Positions 17,248-25,572 of a DNA stretch of 64,000 nt are shown here, piece by piece (the first letter of the stretch is position 1; every line of letters begins with the position of its first letter). The translations under genes and the position numbers were made by a program. The notes under the pieces were generated by a model. The model saw only the letters and a program-made list of their open reading frames with translations, had not been told where the DNA came from and ran no database searches. Source of the stretch: Actinocorallia populi. Lineage in GTDB: Bacteria > Actinomycetota > Actinomycetes > Streptosporangiales > Streptosporangiaceae. The stretch covers positions 372,001 through 436,000 of the forward strand of contig NZ_PVZV01000003.1 of NCBI RefSeq assembly GCF_002995495.1. The letters run 5' to 3'.

Positions 17248-20154
17248 CTACAGCGTGCGCAGCCGTTCCCGGTCGGCGTCGGTGAGCGGCCGGTAGCGCC
17301 CGCCGGAGTCGCGGAAGTAGGCGGTCCCCGTGTCGGGGATCCCCTCCTCGCGCAGCGTCCCGGTGAGCAGGCGCGCGTACGCGCTGGTCTCGATCTCCTC
17401 GACGACGCGGATGAGGTCGGGTCCTTCGTCGGGGAAGGCCGTGGTGAAGTCCTCCGAGGAGACCGGCGCGCGCAGCGTCACCGCGGCGGCCAGCAGCTCG
17501 AACCGGCCTGCGGGGATGCCGTAGGCCACGGCCAGGTCGACGCCGGGCACGTCGCCGATGCGGTCGCGGACGGATGCCGTCGGCACCGTGCCCCGCGGTG
17601 TGCGGACGAGTTCCGAGGTCCGTCCGGCCATCCAGTAGTCGCCGTCCTCGTCGCGCTGGAAGAGGTCGCCCGTCGCCACCCAGGAGTCGCCCGGCTCGAA
17701 GACGCCGCGCAGCGGGTCGGGGGTGCCGCCGCCGCGGGCCAGCAGCAGGCCCGTCTCCCCGGGTTCGCAGCGGACGGCGAACCCGTCCTTGCCCGGCACG
17801 ATCAGCCCGCGGTCGAGGTCGTACCGCACGATGCGCACGCGGGCGCTGCCCGGCAGCGGACGGCCGGGCGAGCCCCGCTTCTTGCCGGTCAGGTTCACCA
17901 GCACCGCCCCGCCGGAGCTGGAGGCGTAGAACTCCAGGACGCGGGCGGGCGCGAACCGCGTCTCCAGCCGCCGCCACAGCCCGCGCGGCATGCCGGAGCC
18001 GATGAACAGCCGGACCGAGTGGTGGCGCTCCCCCGGGTGCGGCGGCGCCTCGACCAGCCCGTGCAGCAGCGTCCAGGTGTAGGAGACGACGGTGACGCCG
18101 TACCTGCGCGCCTCCTCCCAGAACGTCGCCGGTTCGTAGGAGGTGGCCAGCGCCAGCCGGGCGCCGCCCGCGATCGCCCCGCCGAGGCTCATCAGCAGCG
18201 TGGACGGGTGCGAGAGCGGGGCGAGGCTGTAGACGGTGTCGGCCGGGGAAAGCGCGGCCGAGGAGGCGGTGCCGAAGGCCGACAGCGCCCAGCGCCGGTT
18301 GGTGATCCGGCTGACCCGGATGCCGTCTCCGGAGCCGGTGAACAGGATGAACGCCAGGTCGCCGGCGTGCCCGGGGTTGGGCTCGTACCAGCCGGGCAGC
18401 TCGACCCCGCGCGGGTCGACGCGCTCCAGGTCGGCCTGGCCGGCCTCCCGCTCGCCGCCGCCCAGCAGGTGCACCTCGACGCCCTCGACGAGCCTGGCGT
18501 GCTCGGGGTCGGCCACGACGCGGGTGACCTGGCCCAGCGCCAGCTCCTGCGCCAGGTCGCCGTCCGGGCGCAGCAGCACCGCGACCGCGCCGAGCCGGTT
18601 CAGCGCCGCGACCAGCGCCAGCGCGCTGGGCCTGGTGCCCATGAGCACCCCGATGTGCTCGCCCTGGCGGACCCCGATGGAGACGAGGCCGCGCACGACG
18701 CCGTCGATGCGGCGTTTGGCGGCGGCGTGGGTGTGCGCCCTGTCCTCGAACAGGAAGAAGATGTCGCCGGGCGCGCGGCGGGCGTTCTCGTCCAGCAGCA
18801 GCCCCAGCGACACGCGGGTGTCGCCGGCGATGCGCTCCAGGCGGGCCAGGCGGGGCAGCAGCTCGGCGGCGGCCTCCCCGAACTCCACGACGCCCCGGAC
18901 CGCGGCGGCGGTGGTGCCGGCGGCCGAGCGCAGCGCGCCCGCCCCGACCTGGACGGCGAGCTCCATGCCGTAGGCGATCCGGCCCTTGCCGGACTCGTCC
19001 TCCCGCACCGGGCCGACCTCCGGCGGCACCATGCCCTGCCCGGCCCGCCAGTGCACCCAGCCCGCGACGACCGGCCAGGTGGACGCCGCCGCGTGCGCGC
19101 CGGCGACCAGGCCGAAGTGGCCGGTGCGCTGGCACACCTCGTACACCTCGGCGCGCGGCGCGGCCCGGACGATGCCCCGCACCATGGGCGGCGGGGCGAT
19201 CTCGTCGACCTCGCCGACGAAGGCGAGCACCGGGCAGTCGATGTCGGCGAGGGTCACCAGCCGGTCGCCGATGACGAAGCCGCCGCGCAGCATGCGGTTG
19301 TGCGCGACGAACTGGCGCAGGAAGTCGGCGAGGGCGGGTCCCGGCCAGGCCGCCCAGCCCTCGCTCTGCATGAAGCGCCGCTGCCGCTCGCGCGGGGCCA
19401 GCACCTCGCGGTCGTGCAGCTGCAGCAGGAACTCCAGCCGGTTGCGGACGGACTTGGTGGGGCTGAGCACCTGGAACGCCGAGCGGGTCACCCAGCCGGG
19501 GATGGACAGGCCGGGAAGGCCGGGCAGGTCGCCGAGCAGGTCGACGAACGGCCGCCGGGGCACCCAGCCGGGCACGCCGAAGGGGTTGGCCGCGTCCAGG
19601 TCGGCCGGGCTGCCGAAGGTGACGAGCGACTCGACGCCCTCGCTGCGCCGGTAGGCGGCCGTCTGGTAGGCGAACATGCCGCCCTGGGAGTAGCCGCCCA
19701 GGTGCACGTCCCGGCCGGTGATCTCCTTGATGCGGTCGATGGCGTCGCTGACGGCCAGCACGTGGTCGGCGATCGAGCGGCGCAGGCCGCCCGGCTCCCG
19801 CTCGGGCCGGCCGAAGTCGACGACCCAGGCGTCGAGCCCGAGGTCGTGCAGGACGGCCACCGCGCTGGCCGCGGGGGAGATGTCGTAGATCTCGGCGGTG
19901 AGCATCAGGGGCGGCACCAGCAGCACCGCGGGCCGTTCGCCGAGGGTGTCGGGGAAGTAGCGGCGCAGCCGGTAGACGGGCTGTTCGGCCACCACCTGGT
20001 AGGGCGACGCCTCCTCGTCCGTGCGCAGCCCGCCGAAGCGGGCCACCTCCAGCACGTTCTGCGCGGTCGCGCTCGCTCCGCGCGCCAGCCGGTCTCCCAG
20101 GCGGACGAGGTTCTTGGGCAACGGTGCCGTCAGACGCTCCCTCACACCGGCCAT
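17248..20154 (-). CDS. bifunctional alpha/beta hydrolase - acyl-CoA synthetase-like protein (Rv1683-like)
   Basis: 968 residues from ATG 20154. The N-terminal half (about 1-400) is a PhaC-like alpha/beta hydrolase: nucleophile elbow GYSQGG, an Asp in AFVGEVDE and a late His in TGHFG. The C-terminal half is an AMP-binding domain with YEPNPG, FILFTGSGDG and TGDLFQRDEDGDYWMAGR. The arrangement and size match mycobacterial Rv1683 (possible lipase/acyl-CoA synthase). The adenylation core is degenerate: the Ser/Thr/Gly-rich loop lacks the TSGTTGxPK pattern and the C-terminal PKTxxGK lysine region reads DTGTAYFRD. Activation of fatty acids is therefore uncertain. It diverges from a DAGAT-like acyltransferase, which supports storage-lipid or wax metabolism. 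Confidence 0.85.
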   Translation of the reverse strand: MAGVRERLTAPLPKNLVRLGDRLARGASATAQNVLEVARFGGLRTDEEASPYQVVAEQPVYRLRRYFPDTLGERPAVLLVPPLMLTAEIYDISPAASAVAVLHDLGLDAWVVDFGRPEREPGGLRRSIADHVLAVSDAIDRIKEITGRDVHLGGYSQGGMFAYQTAAYRRSEGVESLVTFGSPADLDAANPFGVPGWVPRRPFVDLLGDLPGLPGLSIPGWVTRSAFQVLSPTKSVRNRLEFLLQLHDREVLAPRERQRRFMQSEGWAAWPGPALADFLRQFVAHNRMLRGGFVIGDRLVTLADIDCPVLAFVGEVDEIAPPPMVRGIVRAAPRAEVYEVCQRTGHFGLVAGAHAAASTWPVVAGWVHWRAGQGMVPPEVGPVREDESGKGRIAYGMELAVQVGAGALRSAAGTTAAAVRGVVEFGEAAAELLPRLARLERIAGDTRVSLGLLLDENARRAPGDIFFLFEDRAHTHAAAKRRIDGVVRGLVSIGVRQGEHIGVLMGTRPSALALVAALNRLGAVAVLLRPDGDLAQELALGQVTRVVADPEHARLVEGVEVHLLGGGEREAGQADLERVDPRGVELPGWYEPNPGHAGDLAFILFTGSGDGIRVSRITNRRWALSAFGTASSAALSPADTVYSLAPLSHPSTLLMSLGGAIAGGARLALATSYEPATFWEEARRYGVTVVSYTWTLLHGLVEAPPHPGERHHSVRLFIGSGMPRGLWRRLETRFAPARVLEFYASSSGGAVLVNLTGKKRGSPGRPLPGSARVRIVRYDLDRGLIVPGKDGFAVRCEPGETGLLLARGGGTPDPLRGVFEPGDSWVATGDLFQRDEDGDYWMAGRTSELVRTPRGTVPTASVRDRIGDVPGVDLAVAYGIPAGRFELLAAAVTLRAPVSSEDFTTAFPDEGPDLIRVVEEIETSAYARLLTGTLREEGIPDTGTAYFRDSGGRYRPLTDADRERLRTL

Positions 20155-20234
20155 CGTCGTCGTTCCCCGGGCCGTGGTCAACGGGCGACGTGCCGGTGAA
20201 GGTCCGGTGACGAACCCCACACACCGCTCCCGAC

Positions 20235-20260
20235 CGTTGTTGATTCCCTGTCGAATAACG
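20235..20260. promoter_or_regulatory. inverted repeat in the divergent gap, candidate operator
   Basis: CGTTGTT (20235-20241) and AATAACG (20254-20260) are inverted repeats matching at 6 of 7 positions over a 12-nt spacer. They lie between the Rv1683-like and acyltransferase starts, where one regulator could control both directions. This rests on symmetry alone. Confidence 0.3.
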
Positions 20261-20278
20261 CCCCCTAGGCTCGGTGGC

Positions 20279-21088
20279 ATGGCCTCCCCCACCGCCTGGA
20301 CCCCGCCCCACCCCGCCCTGCTGGCGGCACTGGACGTCGCGCTGGCCCCCGTGCGGGCGCTGAACGCCCCCGTCTTCCACGGCATCGAGAACGTGCCGTC
20401 GCAGGGGCCCGCCCTGCTGGTGGGCAACCACACCGTGATGCCGCTGCTGGACGTCCCGGTGATGATGGCCGAGATCCGGGCGAGGCGCGGGGTGTGGATC
20501 CGGTCGGTGGCCGACCACGTCCACTGGCGGGTGCCGCTCTGGCGGGACGTCCTGCGCGTCGGCGGCTGCGTCGACGGCACCCGCGAGAACTGCCGGCGGA
20601 TGCTGGCCGACGGCCAGACCGTGCTGGTCTTCCCCGGCGGCGCCTACGAGGTGACCCGGTTCCACGGCCAGAAGTACCAGCTGGCCTGGCGGGAGCGGCT
20701 CGGCTTCGTGCGGATGGCGATCGAGGCGGGCTGCCCGATCATCCCGTTCGGCGCGGTCGGGGCGGAGGACCAGTTCCCCCTCCTGGTCGGCGCCGAGCAC
20801 CTCCTGCAGGCGCCGATGCGCGCCCTCAGCCGCCGCGTCCTGCGCCGCCGCGACGAGCTGGTCGTGCCCGTCATCGGCCTGGACCCGCGCCCCGAGCGCC
20901 TCTACTTCTCCTTCGGTGAGCCGATCGAGACGGCGCAGTGGGCCGGGTGCGAGGACGACGTCGTCGCGCTCACCGAGGCGCGCGACCTGGTCCGCAAGAC
21001 GGTCGCGGGCCTGGTGGACGATTTGCTGGCCGAGCAGTCGGCCGATCCGGGCCGCCGCCCCTGGGGAAGGCTTTCGTGCAGGCGGTGA
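20279..21088 (+). CDS. DAGAT-like lysophospholipid/diacylglycerol acyltransferase
   Basis: 269 residues. NHTVMPLLDVPVMM holds the acyltransferase histidine and VLVFPGGAYEV is the F-P-G-G-A-x-E pattern of the DAGAT branch. The family transfers acyl chains from acyl-CoA to a lipid alcohol and acts at the membrane surface. The ATG at 20279 follows CTCGGTGGC. Upstream and divergent is the hydrolase/acyl-CoA-synthetase-like fusion; downstream is an HSL-type esterase. Hydrolase plus DAGAT modules also occur fused in plant phytyl ester synthases, so ester exchange is a reasonable inference. Confidence 0.85.
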   Translation: MASPTAWTPPHPALLAALDVALAPVRALNAPVFHGIENVPSQGPALLVGNHTVMPLLDVPVMMAEIRARRGVWIRSVADHVHWRVPLWRDVLRVGGCVDGTRENCRRMLADGQTVLVFPGGAYEVTRFHGQKYQLAWRERLGFVRMAIEAGCPIIPFGAVGAEDQFPLLVGAEHLLQAPMRALSRRVLRRRDELVVPVIGLDPRPERLYFSFGEPIETAQWAGCEDDVVALTEARDLVRKTVAGLVDDLLAEQSADPGRRPWGRLSCRR

Positions 21089-21141
21089 TGCACCGCACAA
21101 TCGGGTGAGCGTTCCAACCCCCAGCCCGCAGGAGGCCTCCC

Positions 21142-22119
21142 ATGGACCCCGTCCCCCTGGTCATCGAACGGCACCCCCATGTCAGCTGGCGGGCCAGGGC
21201 GCTCGCCGCGGGGGTGCGGGCCGTCCTGACGCCCGCGATCCGGCGGGTGCCCCAGGGGCCGATCGACTTCCACCGCGCCGCCTCCCTGGACCGGATGGCC
21301 CGGCGCGCCCGCCCGCCCAGGGGCAGCCGTGTCGAGCGCGTCCGGCTCGACGGCTTCCACGCCGAGTGGGTGCACGGGCCGGGGGTCGGCCGCGACCGCT
21401 CCCGGATCATCCTCTATTTCCACGGCGGCGGCTGGATCTCCTGCGGCCTCAACACCCACCGGCGCATGATCGCCCACCTGTCGGCCGCCGCGGGGATCCC
21501 CGCGCTGTCCGTCGCCTACCGGATGCTGCCCGAGGTCACCTTCGCCGAGGAGGCGCTGGACTGCCTGGCCGCCTACAGGTGGCTGCTGGAGCAGGGCGTG
21601 GAGCCGCAGGACGTCGTGATGTCCGGCGACTCCGCCGGCGGCTACCTCACGTTCGCCACCGCGCTGCTGGCCCGCAAGGACGGGCTGCCGCAGCCGGCCG
21701 GGCTGATCGCCCTGTCCCCCATGCTCGACATGGACCTGACCGCGAAGTCCGCGCACCCGAACGCCGAGCTCGACCGGGTCAGCCTCATGCCGCTGCTGGA
21801 CGCCTTCATCGCCGAGATCCTCGGCGACCTCGACCCGCTGGACCCCGAGGTCTCCCCCATCCAGGCCGACCTGCGCGGGCTCCCGCCGTCCTACCTGTGC
21901 TGCAGCTCCAGCGAGGTGCTGGCCTGCGACTCCGAGACGATGGCCGAGCGGCTCGCCGCCGCGGGGGTCCCCACGCGGCTGCAGACCTGGGCCGGGCAGC
22001 TGCACGTCTTCCAGATGTTCGGTTCCGCGCTGCCGGAGTCCAAAGCCGCCATCGACACCTACGGGGAGTGGGTCCGCGACGCCCTGGGCAGGGCCCGCAA
22101 GAAGGAGGAGGCCGCCTGA
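21142..22119 (+). CDS. alpha/beta hydrolase, hormone-sensitive-lipase family
   Basis: 325 residues. The oxyanion motif HGGGWISCG and nucleophile elbow GDSAGG identify the HSL/bacterial esterase family; the late catalytic His lies in QLHVFQMF. It should hydrolyse short- to medium-chain esters in the cytoplasm or at the membrane. A strong ribosome site (AGGAGG) precedes ATG 21142. It is the third gene of the lipid-ester group and overlaps the next gene by one base (TGATG). Confidence 0.9.
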   Translation: MDPVPLVIERHPHVSWRARALAAGVRAVLTPAIRRVPQGPIDFHRAASLDRMARRARPPRGSRVERVRLDGFHAEWVHGPGVGRDRSRIILYFHGGGWISCGLNTHRRMIAHLSAAAGIPALSVAYRMLPEVTFAEEALDCLAAYRWLLEQGVEPQDVVMSGDSAGGYLTFATALLARKDGLPQPAGLIALSPMLDMDLTAKSAHPNAELDRVSLMPLLDAFIAEILGDLDPLDPEVSPIQADLRGLPPSYLCCSSSEVLACDSETMAERLAAAGVPTRLQTWAGQLHVFQMFGSALPESKAAIDTYGEWVRDALGRARKKEEAA

Positions 22120-22907
22120 TGGACATCTTCGCCGACCTCGCCGCCGAGGGCGAGGAGCTGGACGCGCTCGTCGCCGGCCTGCCGCCGGAGCGGTGGGCGC
22201 TGCCCACCCCCGCCGAGGGCTGGACCATCGCCCACCAGATCGCCCACCTGATGTGGACGGACAGGCAGGCCGCGCTGGCGGCCGCCGACCCCGGGGCCTT
22301 CGTGGAGTCGCTGCGGCACTCCGCGCCCGACCTGGTGGAGCGGGGCGCCGACCCCTCGGCGTACCCGCCGGGCGGGCTGCTGGCGGCCTGGCGCAGGAGC
22401 CGGGCCGAGGTCGCCGAGGCGCTGCGCGCCGTCCCGCCCGGCCGCAGGGTGCCCTGGTTCGGGCCGCCGATGGCCGCGCCCAGCATGGCCACCGCCCGGC
22501 TCATGGAGACCTGGGCGCACGGCCAGGACGTCGCCGACGCCCTGGGGGTGGTGCGCCGGCCCACCCACCGGCTGCGGCACGTGGCGCACATCGCCGTGCG
22601 GGCCAGGGACTACGCCTTCTCCGTGAACGGGCTGCCCGCCCCGAAGGAGCCGTTCCACGTCGTCCTGGACTCCCCCTCCGGTGACCAGTGGCGCTGGGGG
22701 CCCGCCACCGCCTCCCAGACGGTCGCCGGCCCCGCGCTGGACTTCTGCCTGCTGGCGGTGCGCCGCCGCCACCGGGACGACGTGTCCATGACCGCGCGGG
22801 GGGCGGACGCCTCCCGCTGGCTCGGCCTCGTCCAGGCCTTCGCCGGCCCGCCCGGCCCCGGGAGGCCGCCCGCCCAGGGGGCTCCCGCGTCGCCGAGTAC
22901 GCACTGA
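22119..22907 (+). CDS. TIGR03084-family metal-binding protein (DinB/maleylpyruvate-isomerase fold)
   Basis: 262 residues. The N-terminal helical domain carries GWTIAHQIAHLMWTDRQA and METWAHGQD, whose histidines form the metal site of the mycothiol-dependent DinB-like family. Actinobacterial members are thought to use mycothiol as cofactor, but the reaction of TIGR03084 proteins is not established. The start overlaps the stop of the esterase gene, so the two are cotranslated. The C-terminal 20 residues are Pro/Gly/Ala-rich and probably disordered. Confidence 0.8.
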   Translation: MDIFADLAAEGEELDALVAGLPPERWALPTPAEGWTIAHQIAHLMWTDRQAALAAADPGAFVESLRHSAPDLVERGADPSAYPPGGLLAAWRRSRAEVAEALRAVPPGRRVPWFGPPMAAPSMATARLMETWAHGQDVADALGVVRRPTHRLRHVAHIAVRARDYAFSVNGLPAPKEPFHVVLDSPSGDQWRWGPATASQTVAGPALDFCLLAVRRRHRDDVSMTARGADASRWLGLVQAFAGPPGPGRPPAQGAPASPSTH

Positions 22908-22921
22908 GTCCCGAATTCCTG

Positions 22922-22927
22922 TAGGGT
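22922..22927 (+). promoter_or_regulatory. possible -10 element of tRNA array 2
   Basis: TAGGGT lies 38 bases before the first tRNA of array 2, similar in distance to the -10 of array 1. No good -35 is visible. Confidence 0.3.
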
Positions 22928-22964
22928 TAACAACGTCGCCACGGGGAAGCCCGGAGGCCGACAA

Positions 22965-23036
22965 GCGGAAGTGGCTCAGTGGTAGAGCATCACCTTGCCA
23001 AGGTGAGGGTCGCGGGTTCGAATCCCGTCTTCCGCT
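22965..23036 (+). tRNA. tRNA-Gly (GCC), second copy
   Basis: Identical over all 72 nt to the gene at 752. The following spacer again holds a small hairpin but of different sequence (GAGG/CCTC), so the spacers have diverged while the tRNAs have not. Confidence 0.95.
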
Positions 23037-23056
23037 CGGAGAGGCCATCGCCTCGC

Positions 23057-23127
23057 GGTGGAGTGGCCGAGAGGCGAGGCAACGGCCTGCAAAGCCGTGT
23101 ACACGGGTTCAAATCCCGTCTCCACCT
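23057..23127 (+). tRNA. tRNA-Cys (GCA), second copy
   Basis: Identical to the gene at 849. The spacer to the next tRNA is 4 nt here and 11 nt in array 1. Confidence 0.95.
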
Positions 23128-23131
23128 CCAC

Positions 23132-23203
23132 GGACGATTAGCTCAGCGGGAGAGCGCTTCCCTGACACGGAAGAGGTCACTGGTTCAATCCCAGTATCGT
23201 CCA
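23132..23203 (+). tRNA. tRNA-Val (GAC), second copy
   Basis: Identical to the gene at 931. Confidence 0.95.
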
Positions 23204-23281
23204 CTGCCCGGTCCGACCGGTCGGCGAGCATCGCTCGTCGGCCGTTCGGCCGAGGACACCGCGGGGAGTCCCTCCCCGCAA

Positions 23282-23353
23282 GCGGAAGTGGCTCAGTGGT
23301 AGAGCATCACCTTGCCAAGGTGAGGGTCGCGGGTTCGAATCCCGTCTTCCGCT
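23282..23353 (+). tRNA. tRNA-Gly (GCC), third copy
   Basis: Identical to the genes at 752 and 22965. It lies 78 nt after the tRNA-Val and is followed by an intrinsic terminator. Array 1 has no counterpart of this last gene. Confidence 0.95.
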
Positions 23354-23367
23354 CCAGGTGACACCCC

Positions 23368-23405
23368 ATCCGCCCGGGAGATTTTGCCCCGGGCGGATTC
23401 TTTTC
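23368..23405 (+). terminator. intrinsic terminator of tRNA array 2
   Basis: A perfect 11-bp stem, ATCCGCCCGGG (23368-23378) with CCCGGGCGGAT (23388-23398), a 9-nt loop, and a T-rich tail TCTTTTCG. This is a textbook Rho-independent terminator, uncommon in such GC-rich DNA. Confidence 0.9.
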
Positions 23406-23432
23406 GTCCCCGCTCCGGGGAACGGAACCGGC

Positions 23433-24473
23433 ATGCCAGTCGCCTCCCCGCCCCACCGGTACGCCCCGGGTTACATCCTGCTGATGGGCTCCGCAGCCGC
23501 GGTGGTCGTCCTGGCGGGGCTGCGGGCGGTCTCCTCGGTCGCGGGCCCGTTCTTCCTCGCGCTCGTCCTCACCATCGCGGTCAGCCCGCTGCGCACCCGG
23601 CTGACGCGCCGGGGCCTGCCCTATCTGGTGGCCGCGCTGCTCCCCCTGGCCGTGGTGCTGGCGGGACTCCTGGCGATGGCGGTGGCGCTCGCCCTGTCCG
23701 GAGCGCGGCTGGCGGCGCTGATCCCCGGTTACACCGAGGAGCTCACCCGCAACGCCAACGAGGCCATCACGCTGCTGACCCGGTTCGGGGTCACCCCGAA
23801 CGAGGCGCAGAAGTTCGTGTCGGGCCTCGACCTCAACCGGCTGCTGCCCCTCATCCAGTCGTTCATGAACGGGCTGGTGGGCGCCCTGTCGTCGGTGGTC
23901 CTGGTGATCATCCTGCTCTACGGGATGAGCCTGGACGCGGTGGGTTTCAGCCGGACGCTGGAACGCCTGTCCGCCGACCGGCCCGAGCTGGTGGGGGCGC
24001 TGCGCGAGTACGCCCACGGCACCTACCGCTACCTGCTGGTCACCACGGTGTTCGGGGTGATCGTCGCGGTCCTGGACGTCGGCGTGCTGATGTGGCTGGG
24101 GGTGCCCGCTCCGCTGGTGTGGGGCCTGCTGTCGTTCATCACCAACTACATCCCCAACGTCGGCTTCGTCATCGGGCTGGTGCCCCCGGCGCTGCTGGCG
24201 TGGCTGGAGTCCGGCTGGGGCAGCGCGCTGTGGGTGATCGCGCTCTACTCGGTGATCAATTTCGTGCTGCAGTCGCTGGTCCAGCCGAAGTACGCCGGCG
24301 ACACCGTGGGCCTCTCCCTCACCGCGACCCTGGTCTCCCTGGTGGTGTGGAGCCTGGTCATCGGCCCGCTCGGGGCGATCCTGGCGGTCCCGCTCAGCGC
24401 GCTGGCCCTGGCGCTCTTCGTCGACCCCGACCCGGGCAAGCACTGGCTCCGGCCCCTGCTGTCGGGGCACTGA
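23433..24473 (+). CDS. AI-2E-family (TqsA/YdiK-like) transporter
   Basis: 346 residues with about 7-8 membrane segments arranged in the AI-2E family pattern: paired helices at the N-terminus, a hydrophilic stretch (GYTEELTRNANEAITLL), and a C-terminal block with SFITNYIPNVGFVIGLVPPALLA and PLGAILAVPLSALALALF. Members export small molecules or act in Na+/H+ exchange; TqsA was linked to autoinducer-2 export. The start is ATG 23433, after GGGGAACGG. It begins shortly after the tRNA terminator and is its own unit. Confidence 0.85.
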   Translation: MPVASPPHRYAPGYILLMGSAAAVVVLAGLRAVSSVAGPFFLALVLTIAVSPLRTRLTRRGLPYLVAALLPLAVVLAGLLAMAVALALSGARLAALIPGYTEELTRNANEAITLLTRFGVTPNEAQKFVSGLDLNRLLPLIQSFMNGLVGALSSVVLVIILLYGMSLDAVGFSRTLERLSADRPELVGALREYAHGTYRYLLVTTVFGVIVAVLDVGVLMWLGVPAPLVWGLLSFITNYIPNVGFVIGLVPPALLAWLESGWGSALWVIALYSVINFVLQSLVQPKYAGDTVGLSLTATLVSLVVWSLVIGPLGAILAVPLSALALALFVDPDPGKHWLRPLLSGH

Positions 24474-24566
24474 GGCGGCGCCGCGGCACGGTTGCCGGAC
24501 ACCGGCCCGGGTAGGAGACGATCACCGGCCGCAGGGGGGCGGCCGCGGGGACGTTCGGGGGATGAC

Positions 24567-25058
24567 ATGGGCAGTCTCATCGCGATCGCCTACCCGGAGG
24601 CGGCGACCGCGCTGAAGGTGCGCGACCGGCTCATCGGCATGCGCCGTGAGCACCTGCTCCAGGTGGCCGACGCCGCGGTGGTGGAGAAGCGGCGCGACGG
24701 GACGGTGCGGCTCCACCAGGTGCACGGCGCCGACATCGGCGCCTCCTGGGGCCTGCTGTGGGGCAGCCTGGTCGGGCTGCTGTTCTTCGTCCCGCTGATG
24801 GGAGCCGTGCTCGAGGCGGGGGCGAGTCCGGCCGCGGGCGCGCTGAACGAGCACGGCATCGACGAGCGGTTCGTCAAGGAACTGGGGGCCTCGCTGCGGC
24901 CCGGGGGCGCGCTGCTGTTCCTGCTGCTGGTCCAGCAGACCCCGGAGCGGGTGCTGCCGGAGATCTCCGAGTACGGCGGCGAGGTCGTCCGCACCTCGCT
25001 GAGCCCGCTGCAGGAGACGCACCTGCGCGAGGCGTTCCAGGCCGCCCGCAGCGCCTGA
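24567..25058 (+). CDS. DUF1269 membrane protein
   Basis: 163 residues. The N-terminal AIAYPEAATALKVRDRLIGM and the central Gly-rich segment GASWGLLWGSLVGLLFFVPL fit the DUF1269 family, whose members carry an acidic/basic helical domain with a glycine-rich insertion. ATG 24567 lies after GGGGGATGAC. The family has no established function; many members sit near ion channels, as here with the K+ channel convergent at 25078. Confidence 0.8.
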   Translation: MGSLIAIAYPEAATALKVRDRLIGMRREHLLQVADAAVVEKRRDGTVRLHQVHGADIGASWGLLWGSLVGLLFFVPLMGAVLEAGASPAAGALNEHGIDERFVKELGASLRPGGALLFLLLVQQTPERVLPEISEYGGEVVRTSLSPLQETHLREAFQAARSA

Positions 25059-25077
25059 GGCCCGCGGGCCCGGGTCC

Positions 25078-25572
25078 TCACCCGCTCTGCGGCCGGGCGT
25101 TGACGATGAGCGAGATCGCCGTCGTGACGATGACCAGATCGAAGATCATCTGGATGGTCGCCACGGCCCGCACGCCCGGCCCGAGCGGGACGATGTCGCC
25201 GTACCCGACGGTGCACAGCGTGGTCACCGTGAAGTACAGGGCGTCCAGCCGGGTCTCCAGCCCGGCGAAGTCCTCGGCGTTGCCGTAGTAGATCAGGGCG
25301 AAGAACACCACCACCAGGTTCACCGCGCCCAGCAGCGGGGAGAGCCTTTCGAGCGGCAGCCGGTCGGGGCGCAGGCTCCGGCGCACCTGGGCGGCCAGCA
25401 GCAAAGTGACCAGGAGCAGGGATGCCAGCAGGAGCACGGCCCGCAGCAGCGGGGGCCCCTGCGACAGCTCGTGCCGGTTCATCGGCACCAGGAAGTAGAA
25501 GGACCCGAACGCCGCGGTCCCCAGCAGCATCTCGGCCCAGCACCGCAGGCGCCGCGCCGCCGACGTGCTCAA
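25078..25572 (-). CDS. two-transmembrane-type potassium channel protein
   Basis: 164 residues with two N-terminal hydrophobic helices (about 17-35 and 45-65), a third at about 83-100, a pore helix and the selectivity filter TVGYGD, then a last helix (MIFDLVIVTTAISLIV). The filter is diagnostic for K+ channels. The N-terminus probably starts at TTG 25572, whose TTGA overlaps the stop of the LOR gene upstream; ATG 25524 is the alternative. The gene appears cotranscribed with that LOR protein. No RCK/TrkA domain is present. Confidence 0.8.
   Translation of the reverse strand: MSTSAARRLRCWAEMLLGTAAFGSFYFLVPMNRHELSQGPPLLRAVLLLASLLLVTLLLAAQVRRSLRPDRLPLERLSPLLGAVNLVVVFFALIYYGNAEDFAGLETRLDALYFTVTTLCTVGYGDIVPLGPGVRAVATIQMIFDLVIVTTAISLIVNARPQSG

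Noticed and set aside
17177-21100. A 1307-residue reverse-strand frame overlapping the Rv1683-like gene and the acyltransferase
   Set aside because: Composition is Arg/Pro/Gly/Ala only and it covers two real genes with clear motifs. It is a frame shadow.
752-23353. The 22 kb between the tRNA arrays considered as an integrated genomic island
   Set aside because: Both ends carry complete tRNA genes rather than a gene and a short 3' fragment, and there is no integrase or excisionase. Gene content and codon style match the rest.
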